Source of the DNA: Dugong dugon
Taxonomy: Eukaryota > Chordata > Mammalia > Sirenia > Dugongidae
Reading direction: 5' to 3'
Assembly (NCBI GenBank): GCA_030035585.1
Contig: CM057462.1
Span: 63,088,734 to 63,152,733, forward strand
DNA: 64,000 nt
Shown: positions 10,991-20,809 of the stretch, piece by piece
Layout: every line of letters begins with the position of its first letter
Position numbering within the stretch: position 1 is the first letter of the stretch
The notes under the pieces: model-generated
Database searches by the model: none
What the model was told of the DNA's origin: nothing
What the model saw: the letters and a program-made list of their open reading frames with translations, nothing else
Made by a program: the position numbers and the translations under genes

Positions 10991-11166
10991 AAAAAAAAAA
11001 AAAAACAAAAACAAACCTGTTGCCTTCAAGTCGATTCGGACTCATAGGGACTCTATAGGACAGAGTAGAACTCCCCCTTCGGCTTCCAAGGAGTGCCTGG
11101 TGGACTCGAACTGCCGACCTTTTGGTTAGCAGCCAAAGCTGTTAACCACTACACCCCCAGGGTTTC
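10991..11166 (-). mobile_element. AfroSINE-like SINE, short form
   Basis: Minus-strand copy read from its A-rich terminus at 10991: AACCTGTTGCCTTCAAGTCG, AGACTCATAGGGACTC-like tail, TCGAACTGCCGACC B-box complement, ending AACCACTACACCCCCAGGG. The flanks CTGATTACTA and CTGACCACTA may be a decayed TSD. Confidence 0.85.
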
Positions 11167-11173
11167 CGACTGA

Positions 11174-11187
11174 CCACTAGGGGGCCA
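11174..11187 (+). promoter_or_regulatory. CTCF-like motif
   Basis: CCACTAGGGGGCCA fits the CTCF core consensus closely. It sits a few bases beyond the SINE at 10991-11166. Binding depends on cell type and methylation and cannot be judged from sequence. Confidence 0.45.
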
Positions 11188-11224
11188 CAAAAAGCCCAGC
11201 CCTCTTGCCTCATTTTGCAACAGG

Positions 11225-11428
11225 TCTAAAAGGCTATACACGCTACAGTGCTTTCCATGGGATCGACTGAGGCCTCTGTAGCACATGTATCACAGTTCAC
11301 CTTCTCTCTCTGCCCAGTCCTACTTCCCTCACTCTTCCATAGGTGTTATTCCCGAGATCACTCCCCAATAAACCCTCTGCATGCAAATCTCCATCTAGAG
11401 CTGTTTCTAGGGAAGCTGATCCACTACA
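11225..11428 (+). mobile_element. ERVL-type LTR, 3' part
   Basis: Contains TTCCATGGGATCGACTGAGG, CTCTCTGCCCAGTCC, a polyadenylation-like CCCAATAAACC and a terminal block ending CCACTACA at 11428. Related LTR copies occur at 8929 (minus), 13030 and 52660. The next bases look like a primer-binding site, which marks this as the 5' LTR of a partial provirus. Confidence 0.6.
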
Positions 11429-11430
11429 GT

Positions 11431-11448
11431 TGGCGCTAGCAGTGGTTC
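11431..11448 (+). other. Putative tRNA-Leu-type primer-binding site
   Basis: TGGCGCTAGCAGTGGTTC lies three bases after the LTR end. It resembles the TGGTGTC-AGTGG primer-binding site of ERVL elements, with several substitutions expected in an old copy. Confidence 0.45.
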
Positions 11449-12060
11449 CTAGGAAACAGATTCTACAAATGGGATTTTGGAGCTGGATCACCCACTGGCC
11501 AGTTGGTAATGAGAACCCCATCACCGGTGGTAGGTGACATCCTAATAGCCGCTGATATACACTAGGGGTGCAATTGTTAAAACTTTCACCAGTGGTGAAC
11601 TGGGATGGGATACTGGTGGAAGGGACTATTCTGTGAGTGCTGTATCACAGACATTTGACAGGCTCAAGGAAGTAGTAATTACAAAGACTATGGAATTAGG
11701 TGATTATCTGGGGCTATCAGTGCATTGGAAAAAAGTAATGAAAGGCTGAGGGTGATTAATAACCAATTTAAGGTGAAGTGTGGAAGCCAGAGAACCTCCT
11801 TGCCATCAGATAAAAAGACTCCTGCAGCTGGAGGGTAGAAAAAACAGAGGTTAGGACCAGGAATTAATTATAGGGAGCAGATCTAGAGAAAATTGAATTC
11901 TCAACTCCAGCAAGTCTGCTATGCCTTGATTAGTTGGGACATTGATTGGGAGCGAGTGGGGTCCTGACGCTTGGGGGTGTCTAGGTTGATTCACTTGAAA
12001 TCCCTGGAACCCCAGGTCACCTGAGTTCTCTGAGGCTGCAGAGCTTCCATCGGCTCCCTG
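11449..12060 (+). mobile_element. ERVL-like internal sequence, 5' leader/gag-proximal remnant
   Basis: Non-repeat-like, purine-rich sequence directly after the putative primer-binding site, as expected for the 5' internal part of an ERVL element. No ORF survives. The assignment rests mainly on position. Confidence 0.45.
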
Positions 12061-12185
12061 TTAAAGGCTAGTGCTTCCTCATGCTTGAAGATGATGCAGA
12101 GGTGTGTACCAGCAAGATGGCATGCATCATGAACACCTGCCCCTCAGGTCTACCCTACTTCCCCTCTGGTCATCAGACCGATGCT

Positions 12186-12640
12186 ATTGTTGTTATTTGC
12201 TTTGAGTTACCCAGTCCTGTGCCATCTTCATGATCATTGGTAGGTTTGAGTCCACTGTTGCAGCCATTATGTCAATCCATCTCATTGAGGGTTTCCCTCA
12301 CCTTCGCTGACCTTCCACTTTACCAAACATGATGTTCTTCTCCAGTAATTAGTCCCTCCTGATAATGCATCCAAGGTAACGGAATTGAAATTTTGAACAA
12401 TATTCTGTGATCCATAGGGTTTTCATTGGCTAATTTTCAGAAGTAGATTGCCAGGCCTTTCTTCCTAGTCTGTCTTAATCTGGAAGCTCAGCTGAAAACT
12501 ATGCACCATGGGTGACCCTGCTGGTATTTAAAACATGGTGACATAGCTTCTGCAAGTCGCCACAGTATGACAAAGTGACAGATGGGTGATGGACCAGACC
12601 AACAACTTGGGTTACGTCTCAACATAGCCTGGCCTGCTAA
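12186..12640 (-). mobile_element. Internally deleted RTE element (5' region joined to 3' tail)
   Basis: Read on the minus strand, the 3' part (12186-12345) matches the RTE 3' end (GGAGAAGAACATCATG-, AGATGGATTGACATAATGG- and GCACAGGACTGGG-type motifs). The 5' part (about 12350-12620) carries AGACTAGGAAGAAAGGCCTG- and TTAGCCAATGAAAACCCTAT-type motifs, which also form the body of the long SINEs at 5117 and 24493. The whole ORF-bearing middle of RTE is absent. It looks like a miniature RTE derivative or an intermediate between the LINE and the SINE. Confidence 0.6.
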
Positions 12641-12689
12641 GAGAAGAAGAAGTCACAGCAGGACTTAGCCAGTGCATACCCAGGAGCTT

Positions 12690-13012
12690 CTGCGTTATTG
12701 CCAGTCCCTTCACCTTCAGTCTCTGCCCTGCTGGCCCTCCTTCCACATTGCCATCAGAAGAATCTTTCTAAAACAGGTATCTCACCATATCTCTGCTCTG
12801 CTTAGAACTCTTCAGTGGCTCCTTTTGGGAACAGGATAAAATCCAAATTTATTTGCATGGTGTTGCTTCGTCTCCTACCCACTGTTTTTTATGTATTCTT
12901 CTTTTTGTATTTACCCTGCATGCTCCCACATCTATGCATTTGCTTTTACCATTCCCTTTGCCTGAAAACTCTCTCCTCCTCCTCACTTCACCTGCCCAGT
13001 TCAAGTGCCACC
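12690..13012 (+). repeat. L2 LINE fragment
   Basis: Ordered L2 motifs: CCCTGCTGGCCCTCC, AATCTTTCTAAAACAGG, CTTCAGTGGCTCCTTTTGGG, ATAAAATCCAAATTTATTTG and CCCAGTTCAAGTGCCACC. Confidence 0.7.
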
Positions 13013-13029
13013 TGATGATCGTCTAGGGC

Positions 13030-13466
13030 AGAGGGCGTGTTCTCTTTTCAGCTCCCCTCTTCAGAGATGGCGCCTCTATCCTCAGTGTCTCAAGATCCTG
13101 GCTGCTGACGCTCACAGTTGCATCCTTGCATGGGCCTGTCCTCAGCCTCAGGGAACTGTCTTGCCTAAGGGTATGTCTACTTCTGGGGGCTGCCCACAGC
13201 CAATGCTGACTGATGAGGGGAAACAAAGGCCCGGCCCCCTTGTCTTGATTTAGGACAACTCTGAATTTCCTTCCCACCTCCAGAGGTTCTTATAGAATTC
13301 GCTGAGGTCTAGGTGGCAACCACCTTGCTGGTCAGCTTCCCTTCCTGTCTAATCCTAGTTTCTTCATTTCTTTATAGGTGTGTCTTTCCAGAGCACCCTG
13401 CCCCCCAATAAACCATTATGCAAGTCTAATTCAAGGCCTGTTTCCAAGGAATCCAATCTAAAGCAC
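13030..13466 (+). mobile_element. ERVL-type solo LTR (same family as 11225)
   Basis: Shares with the other copies the CCCACAGCCAATGCTGACTG block, ATTCGCTGAGGTCTAGG, CCCCCAATAAACC and a terminal CCTGTTTCCAAGGAATCC. Diverged, with no internal sequence attached. Confidence 0.5.
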
Positions 13467-13539
13467 CTCTAAAGGTATTCTTAGATCCTCTTTTCTCTAG
13501 GCTCCCTTGGAATGATGCATCTACCCCTGATAATGTGTG

Positions 13540-13992
13540 TTTTTTAGCATCTATTGCTATGTAACAAACCACCCCAAAACTTAATGGCTTAAAATAACAA
13601 TGGTTGATTTTTTTCTCATGATTTTATAGGTTGACTGGGCTCAGTTGGGCAGTTTGGCTCCATCTGGTATAGCTGAGGTCACTAGTGTGGCTGCATTTAG
13701 CTGAGATGGCCACCCATCCTCCAGGGTCCCTGCTCATTTAATAGTCTAGCCTGGGCTTCCAGCTGGGCTCCAAGAGAGAGGCAGTGGAAGCTTCCATGCC
13801 TCTTAAATCCTGGGCTCAGAAGATTTGGCACCTCACTTCTGCTGCAGTCTATTGATTGAAGCAAGTCATGAGGCCTGCTCAGATTCTACGGAGAGGGAAA
13901 TAGACTCCACCTCTTGATGAGAGGAGCAGCTTTAGTGTCTAAGGATGGGGAGGAGTGGTTGATGACCGTATTTGGAAACTATCTACCACAGC
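13540..13992 (-). repeat. Ancient eutherian dispersed repeat (family not named)
   Basis: Contains CTATGTAACAAACCACCCCA, AACTTAATGGCTTAAAATAA, GACTGGGCTCAGTTGGGC, AAATAGACTCCACCTCTTGA and ends at AACTATCTACCACA. A related copy lies at 59669-60140. The pattern is a common ancient mammalian repeat that I cannot name safely; strand is tentative. Confidence 0.5.
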
Positions 13993-14214
13993 ATGAACCA
14001 CCTTGAAAGGCTATTAGGCTGGGCATCCCTTGAGGGCAAGAAGTGTATACATACAAGAATCTGTATGTCACTTGTCCCTAGCCCAGGCACTTTCAGGAAA
14101 TGCCAGATATTTTTGGTGATAGAGTGAATGTCAGCCCCAATATTCCTCATGCTGTGTTTGGTCCCCAACAGAGTCTGGGGAGAGGCTGAAGAGGTAGGAG
14201 AGCCAAGCCCCAGG

Positions 14215-14430
14215 CTGTCAGCTGCCTCTATTGGGTCATCTCTTTAATTTTCAGGGTAGCTGACACAAATGCTGTCTGGGAGTCTATTTCTGGACACAGA
14301 CTCTGCCCCTGGGGGCGTGAGTAGGGGAGCACATTTGATGAGTCACACGGGGCAGAGGGCCCCAGATCCCAACACAGACTTTGTAATTAAAGCTCATCTC
14401 TCCTCTCTCTTGTCATTGTACATTTAGAGC
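14215..14430. promoter_or_regulatory. Candidate conserved noncoding element
   Basis: Repeat-free segment with dense motif-like cores: CTCTTTAATTTTCAG, an AP-1-like GATGAGTCAC, and CTTTGTAATTAAAGC. Candidate only. Confidence 0.3.
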
Positions 14431-14439
14431 ATGTGGAAC

Positions 14440-14830
14440 TCATTAGTGTTGTTTGTCAAATATTTCCAGCTCTGCACCTGCTTAACACATGGAAGGATTG
14501 CACTTCTTGGCTCTCTCGTGGTTGGGTGAAGCCTTGTGATTAATTCTGGCCAATGAGTTGTGAGTGGAAGTGACTTGGGGCACTTCTGGGCCAGAACATT
14601 TAACTGCTGTGTGAAGCCCTTCCAAGCCCTCTTTCCTTCAGCCTTGGTGATTGGCAGTGTTTGAGATGGTGTCTTCCCATCAGAAGGGTGAGGAGAAAAG
14701 GAGTTGAGCTCCCAACCAATCCATGATATGTGCAAATAGCATCAGTAAGAAATAACCTTTGTTGTTTCAAACCACTAAAATTAAGGGCTTGTTTGTTACG
14801 GTAGCATGACTTAGCCTACCTTACTGACAC
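14440..14830 (+). repeat. Ancient dispersed repeat, LTR-like
   Basis: Carries TTCTGGCCAATGAGTTGTGA, AACCTTTGTTGTTTCAAACC, CACTAAAATTAAGGGCTTG and TAGCCTACCTTACTGACACA, a recurrent ancient mammalian repeat 3' end. Family not assigned. Confidence 0.45.
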
Positions 14831-14966
14831 AAGAATCCTGAGTCAGCCCAAGCTGAACTCATCTTAGCATTCAAGTAGAACTGGCGTTGAGATAGGGGCA
14901 GGCATCTTAGAAAAAAACTCAGCTGAAAGGAAGAAGGACTAGAGGCTAGAGCACATGTTGTGATGG

Positions 14967-15568
14967 TGTCATGGATTAAAGTGTCTCTCAAAAATATGTG
15001 CCAATTTGGCTAGGCCATGATTCCCAGTACTGTGAGGTTGTTCTCCATTTTGTGATCTGATTAGCCTCCACTTTGTGATGTAAATCCTAGCCTCTATGCC
15101 TGTGGTTATGGTTCCCTTTGGGAGTGGGCTGTCCATTATGTTAATGAGGCAGGATTAAGTCATGTTAACGAGGATTCAGGTGGGATAGAACACCCTTATT
15201 CAGGTCACAGCCCTGATCCCATATAAGGGGAGTTTCCCTGGGAGGGGCCATCATCACCTTTTATCTTACGAAAGATAAAAGGAGAGAGAAGTGAGTAGAG
15301 AGAGGGGGACCTACTACCACCAAGAAAGAAGAACCAGGAGCAGAGTGCGTCCTTTGGGCCTGGAGTCCCTGTGCTGAGGACCTCCTAGACCCAGGGGAAG
15401 ATTGATGAGGACCTTCTCCCACAGTGGACAGAGAGAGAAAGGCTTCCCCTAGAGCCAGTACCCTGATTTCAGACTTCCAGCCTCCTAAACTGTGCAAGAA
15501 TAAATTTCTTTTGTTAAATCCATCCACTTGTGGTATTTCTATTATAACAGCACTAGATAACTAAAACA
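14967..15568 (+). mobile_element. MaLR-type solo LTR, afrotherian subfamily
   Basis: About 602 bp from TGTCATGGATTAAAGTG to CTAGATAACTAAAACA. The flanking 5-mers GATGG and GGTGG are a plausible 5-bp TSD with one substitution. Reverse-complement relatives at 27139-27639 and 43445-43966 share the same order of blocks (Leu: CCAATTTGGCTAGGCC; TCCATTTTGTGATC; TTTCCCTGGGAGGGGCC; AATAAATTTCTTTTGTTAA). No internal genes. Confidence 0.8.
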
Positions 15569-15633
15569 GGTGGGAATCCTGAGCACAAGCCAACTAATAC
15601 AAGCAACGGATATATTAATAAGTGTTAGGGTTA

Positions 15634-15836
15634 TGTTGTTGTTGGGTGCTGTTGAGTTGATGCTGATTCATGGTGACCCCATGTGACAGAATATAATTGC
15701 CCCATAAGGTTTTCTTAGCTGTCATCTTGACAGAAACACATCGCCAGATCTTTCTCCTACAGAGCTGCTGGGTGGGTTCAAACAGCCAACTTTTCAGTTA
15801 GCAGCCGAGCGCTTAACCATTGCACCACGAGGGATC
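15634..15836 (-). mobile_element. AfroSINE-like SINE, long form
   Basis: Starts GTTGTTGTTGGGTGCTGTTG (complement of the RTE-like terminus) and ends GCTTAACCATTGCACCACGA. The flanks TTAGGGTTAT and TTAGAGTTAT are a near-perfect TSD. The long form keeps an internal block (AGAAACACATCGCCAGATC) absent from short-form copies. Confidence 0.85.
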
Positions 15837-16325
15837 ATTATTAGAGTTATAAAGGCTTAATATTAAAACTGAATGGAGTAAATATCTCAGGAAATAGAGA
15901 ACATTTAAAAAAATTTCTACCCTTGCCCTCTATATGTGCATTGCTTCCCTCACCTCCTCAATATTCTCATTCACGGCTAAGGATTTGAATACTTGTCTTA
16001 AAGGCAGAGTGATTTGAATGCTCAGAAATTTGCATCTAGGCTTTCCTTCTGTTGCTTTCTTTGTTCTAGTTCAGTGGCTCTCTAACTTGAGTGTGCCTAA
16101 AAATTTCTTTTCATGGCTTTATAAACAAACCCAAGTATACTGTATATTATGAGTGGTTTAAGAGTTTTTCAAGGGTACTTTTGACTACATGCAATTGTTG
16201 TCTTATACCCAGACTTTAAAATCGAACCTTAAGGGTATAAGATGAGATTTTACTGCTCAAAACCAAAAGAACCTTGCAAATTTCATGAGACACTGAGAGC
16301 ACACAATGTCAGCAACAGCTGCTCT
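15837..16325. other. Single-copy AT-rich sequence, nothing recognised
   Basis: No repeat landmark or exon recognised. Confidence 0.35.
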
Positions 16326-16329
16326 TAGC

Positions 16330-17280
16330 CCATTTATCCACGCATTGCCCCAGTCCTGTTGATTTTACACACACTTTCTAAGCCTCCATCATCTCCTGCC
16401 TGGATTACTGATAAAGAATCCTAACTTGTCTTTGTGTTTCTACTCCCTCCAATCCATTATCCACACCACAGCCAGAGTGATCCTTTCTAAACACCAAGCT
16501 GGTCATGTTCTTCCTGTGCCTGAATCCCTTCACAAACTTCCATTGCTCTTACCAGGAGACTAATATCTTTAGTGGGGTCTCAAGGTCCATAGGATTCCCT
16601 GGGTGACACAAATGGTTAAGTGTTTGGCTACTAACTGAAAGATTGGCCACTTGAGTCCATCTAGAAATGCCTCAGAAGAAAGGCCTGGCGATTTACTTCC
16701 AAAAGATCACAACCATTAGAACCTTACTCTGAAACATTTGGGGCTGTCATGAGTTAGAATTGACTTGAGGGTAACTTGTTTGGGTTTTTGTTCTTAGGGC
16801 CCATAGGATCTGGCCCTTGCCTGCCTCTCCAGCCTCATTTCACAGCAGTCTACCCCTTGGCCTCTGTGATTGCTTCATGCTGGCCTTTCCCCCCCACTAC
16901 CACTTCCAAGTCCCTCACTCCCCCATCACGAAGACTTGTCTCCTGCTTATCAGCTGCTTGGAATGTTCTTCCCCCACCCTCTCCTTTTTGCCTGGTTACC
17001 TCCTACTCATGCTTTAGATGTCAGTTCGAGTGTTACATCCTCAGAGAAGCCTTTAAACCAGTTTATTCTTTATTTGCTCTCATAGAATGTGTTGCTTTCC
17101 TTCAGAATATTTATGTCGGTTTGTAATTATACACTAATTTGTTTGATTATCTGATGAATACTTGCTTCTTTCACTAGAATGTAAGCTCTAGGAGAGTAGG
17201 GACTGTGACTTCTGTGTTACTCTTGTATTCCCAGCACATGCAATATATATTTTCTGCATGAATGATTGAATGGTGCTGAT
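16330..17280 (+). repeat. L2 LINE, split by a SINE
   Basis: A long L2 3' region: CTCCTGCCTGGATTACTG, CAGCCAGAGTGATCCTTTCT, TGGAATGTTCTTCCCCC, TCAGAGAAGCCTTTAAACC, CACTAGAATGTAAGCTCTAG and GAATGATTGAATGG in expected order. A SINE with a 9-bp TSD interrupts it at 16596-16800. Confidence 0.85.
16596..16800 (+). mobile_element. AfroSINE-like SINE, long form
   Basis: Flanked by the TSD CCATAGGAT at 16587-16595 and 16801-16809. Starts TCCCTGGGTGACACAAATGG, has the long-form block AGAAAGGCCTGGCGATTTAC, and ends with the RTE-like ATGAGTTAGAATTGACTTG. Confidence 0.9.
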
Positions 17281-18640
17281 AGTGGTTCAGTGGCAGTGAC
17301 AGTGGCTGTGGCTTTGATATCAGCAATGGTGTATCCATTTCTGTCTGTTTTGGGCTATTATTTGCTCTAATTCTTACCTCGGGCTTGGGTGGCCTGGAAA
17401 ATAGGAATTACCTCAGATGCAAATATCAGGACCCAGAGAGTAGACAAGACTTAGAGCCATCAATGGTTGAGACAGGTCCAGAATCTGTTCTCCAGACTCC
17501 AGGTAGAGAATTCTTTCTGAGACACCGTACTACCTCGTGGCCTGTACGCCGACAAACAGAAGACATCTCCTGAGGTCTCCAGTATGGATAATTTGTGAGG
17601 GAAAGATAGCACAGTAGTAGTATCTTTTACAAACAATTTTCTTATCTCTCTTCCGTTCCCTCTTTCTCTTCTTCCTCTCCTCCTTTGACTCAGAATTAAT
17701 AAACATTCTCCTACTTAGACTTAAATCTCCATCCCTTACATTTTTTTCCTTCTCTTTTATTTGGGATAATGTGGACATGGGTGAGACTTTTTGAAACCTT
17801 AATGAGAGAATGAAAGGAAACTGGACTGAGCTCAGTCTAACCCAACCTATGGGGCTGCTGAAGCCCCATATGTGGTGTTATTTAAAGCTGGATAACTTAG
17901 ACTTTGGGAAATGCATTAATGTGGGATTGTTGTATAATTGTCTTGTTAGAGTTTTAGGGCCTGATCACACCTCTGTGGGTGGAAAGTGAGATTTCTCTTG
18001 GAAGGAACTGACATTCCCAATTTTAATCATCCTGGGAAGAGATTAATCCTGGAGCAGAAAACAAAGAAGTATGAGTAGGATTTAACCTTAGGGGAAATGT
18101 TCTTCCTCTTTCTGAGTTTTGGGTCAGGTTGTCCTGGATTTTAAGGCATGGAGATATTAGTGAAGGTAAGGTCAGCTGCTGTAACAGATAAGCCCTTAAT
18201 ATCTCAGTATCTCAATAGAATAAAAGTTTATTTTTTGCTTCCAAAATATATGTTTCTGATCAGTGGTGACTTTCTTCCAAGTGGTGATTACAGACCCAGG
18301 TACCTTCCATCTTGTGGCTCCCTGTCTTTAACATGTGGCTCACAAGGTCATCAGAGAAGTAGAAAAACTAACTGGGTCAGCTCAGCATAGCTTGAGCAGG
18401 GAAGCACAGACCCTGCTCCAGGAGGAAATAGCTTATTCACTAAAGGAGCAGCATGAACTGCCAAGATTTGTCAGTAGGAATCAGAGGAATAAATATGAAG
18501 GTTTTGGACTTGTGTAGGGGAGTGGAAATATAACTCTAGATAGACGAGTATTTATTAATATAGCAATACTTCCTTGGGACTCAGGATTTTACATCTGGCA
18601 AGGACATTTGGAGCCAGAGCTAATATGCTGCTGGGATGTC
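17281..18640. other. Mostly single-copy sequence
   Basis: No gene recognised. A polypurine/polypyrimidine-biased patch lies near 17640-17700. The stretch 18170-18370 (GCTGCTGTAACAGATAAGCC, AATAAAAGTTTATTTTTTGC) resembles an unidentified ancient repeat. Confidence 0.35.
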
Positions 18641-20023
18641 TCTGTGAAACTTGAACATGATGGTGGCCTACAGTAAATTAGGTGGAGGTGCCGGAATTGC
18701 TTTGGTAAAGTATTGCGGAGGGGGGTCAGAGGGTTTAGAGATGTGACATGAAACTATGAGACTAACTGACTATGTTCTCCAGAAAAGTTCAGAGGACACT
18801 CCCTTCACTAAGGCAATAAGGAATGCACTAGTCAGGGGACTACAGCATCACTGAGAAGCTCAGTGGTGGCTATCTTCTGTAGGCGAGGGTTGATCGTAAG
18901 AGATGCTGCCATGGAACTGAGCTCCCTAATAACAATGGGGATGATAGGATTGTGGAATAGCACAAGCCAGGTGGCAGCAGGTAACTGGTAAAGGAAAGGT
19001 GGACTTGTTTACCCCAACAAGCAGCAAAGCCAAAGTGGCAACCTGGGGATCTTGACTCAAAGGGATCTGTGTTGATAGCTAATAGACCATGTTTCTAGGA
19101 GCTAGATATATGGGCAACCAACAAGGGTGCTTGACTCAATAACCAAAAAAAAAAAAAAAAAAAAAAATCAAGAGTGGGTTATGTGAGCCTCTGCAATGGA
19201 AATTAAAGAATCTTATTTCCCAGATCTGAGCCACTTTTTAGACCCAGAGCCCTTTGATTGATGAGGATGAGTCCCCTTAAGGAAGGAACCTACAACTGCC
19301 ACAGTATATATGATAAACATTTCCCCAATTTTTCTCCAAAGGCATCTATGACTATTTGTCAGAGTAACTGTACATTGGGAAAGAGGGCCATTAGATATAG
19401 GACCTGAGATGACGCTGATACCAGGGAACTCAAATGCCATACTCAAATGCCACAATGGCCCCCATATTAGAGTTGGGGCATATTGAGGCAAGGTGACGAG
19501 GCAGTCCTAGTTTAACTCTGTCTCATATTGGGTCTGATGGACCTACACACGGACTCTTTGTTCATTTTCCTGGTTTCTGAATATAGAATTGGAATGGATA
19601 TACTTAGTAGTTTCCAGAATCTCTACATTGGTTCCCTGACTGTTATGATAAGAAGCCCAAGTAGAGGCCTTAAAAAATGTTCTCCAACTCGCTGGCCAAG
19701 ATATTAAATCAGAAGCAATTCCATGTCTTAGGCCACCATCAAAGACTTGAAGGACTCAAGGGTTGATTTTTCCCATCACACTCCTGTTCAGTTCATTGGT
19801 GTGGCTGCTGAAAAGTCTAGATTGACCATGGACAATAACAGTGGACTCTGCCATAACAAATGGTAGCCTCGGTTGTAGCCTCTGTGCTGGATATGGTGTC
19901 TTCACAGAACAGATCAACATAGCCTCCAGATTTGATACGAAGTGTCTGATCTTTCCAATCCACATCGGGAAAAAGGATTAGAAGCAGTTTGTATTCACAC
20001 AGGAAGGGCAGCTATATATATAA

Positions 20024-20180
20024 AACCAAACCTGCTGCAGTGGAATTGGTTCCAACTTATAGTGACACTATACGACAGACTAGAACTGCCCTATAGGGTT
20101 TCCAAGGAGCAGCTGATGGATTCGAACTGCCGACCTTTTGGTTAGCAATCAAGTTCTTAACCACTGCTCCACCAGGGCTC
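20024..20180 (-). mobile_element. AfroSINE-like SINE, short form
   Basis: Inserted in the ERVL pol remnant. Runs from AAAACCAAACCTGCTGCAG to CCACTGCTCCACCAGGGCTC. TATATAT-like flanks on both sides may be the TSD. Confidence 0.85.
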
Positions 20181-20224
20181 CAGTATATATGTGTATGTAT
20201 ATGTATACACACACACACGTATAT

Positions 20225-20345
20225 GTATTCACTGTCTTGCCCCAAGGCTATGTTGCTTCTCTTGCTGTCTGTCACAATATGGTCTACAGGGACCTTGATT
20301 GTCTTGACATCCCTCCCCCAAAATCATGCTGGTCCTCTAAATTCA
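20225..20345 (+). pseudogene. ERVL-like pol reverse-transcriptase fragment
   Basis: The frame starting in the region after the SINE reads TVLPQGY followed by SLAVCHN and DLDCLDIP, which follow the order of the ERVL reverse-transcriptase palm region. The active-site box that should follow is not clear because the frame degrades. This piece alone cannot encode a working enzyme. Upstream, bases 19980-20012 appear to be the preceding part of the same domain, cut off by the SINE. Confidence 0.65.
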
Positions 20346-20579
20346 TGGTATAGAACCCAATGAAGAGGAAGTGACAAGTATTCTGGATGCCCTAGTAAGA
20401 GACATGTACGTCAAAAGGTGGGGGATGAACTCAGCTTCATATTGGAGAAGTTTTAAGGGATATTATTATACCTTCCTAGTAATGGGGACAATGAGGAATA
20501 TGTCTAGAACTTTTCTATCTTTGTGGACATTCCCCATTCCCTTCTTTACTAGTACTTCTTGGCCACTAGTACTTCTTGG

Positions 20580-20740
20580 AGCCCTGGCTGCCCAGTGGTT
20601 AAGAGCTACAGCTGCTAACCAAAAGGTCAGGAGTTTGAATCCACCAGCTGCTCCTTGGAAACCCCAAGGGGCAGTTCTACTCTGTCTTTTATGGTCACTA
20701 TGAGTCGGAATTGACTTGACTGCAATGGTTATTGGTTTTT
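20580..20740 (+). mobile_element. AfroSINE-like SINE, short form, with 5' filler
   Basis: Starts AGCCCTGGCTGCCCAGTGG and ends ATGAGTCGGAATTGACTTG plus a T/G terminus. The TSD CTTGGCCACTA occurs at 20558-20568 and 20741-20751. Between the left TSD and the SINE lie 11 bp (20569-20579) that repeat the flank at 20552-20562. Confidence 0.85.
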
Positions 20741-20809
20741 CTTGGCCACTATCTTTTGCACCAGAGTCCTTGTCTCAGTGTCTGCTCTTGGGGGAAAACA
20801 GTAAGACAG

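Larger units (their letters stand above)
18645..20560 (+). mobile_element. ERVL-like internal region with gag/pol remnants
   Basis: A long plus-strand relic of endogenous retroviral internal sequence. The first half resembles the ERVL gag-proximal region (GTGGCAACCTGGGGATC, GGGATCTGTGTTGATAGC, ATGGGCAACCAACAAGGG). The second half is pol. A fragment near 19980-20012 and its continuation at about 20225-20350 encode reverse-transcriptase-like sequence, including the LPQGY motif followed by conserved-looking residues. Reading frames are interrupted by stops, an A-tract (19144-19167) and a SINE (20024-20180), so it is a non-functional fossil. It is partial: no flanking LTR of its own is recognised. 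Confidence 0.65.
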
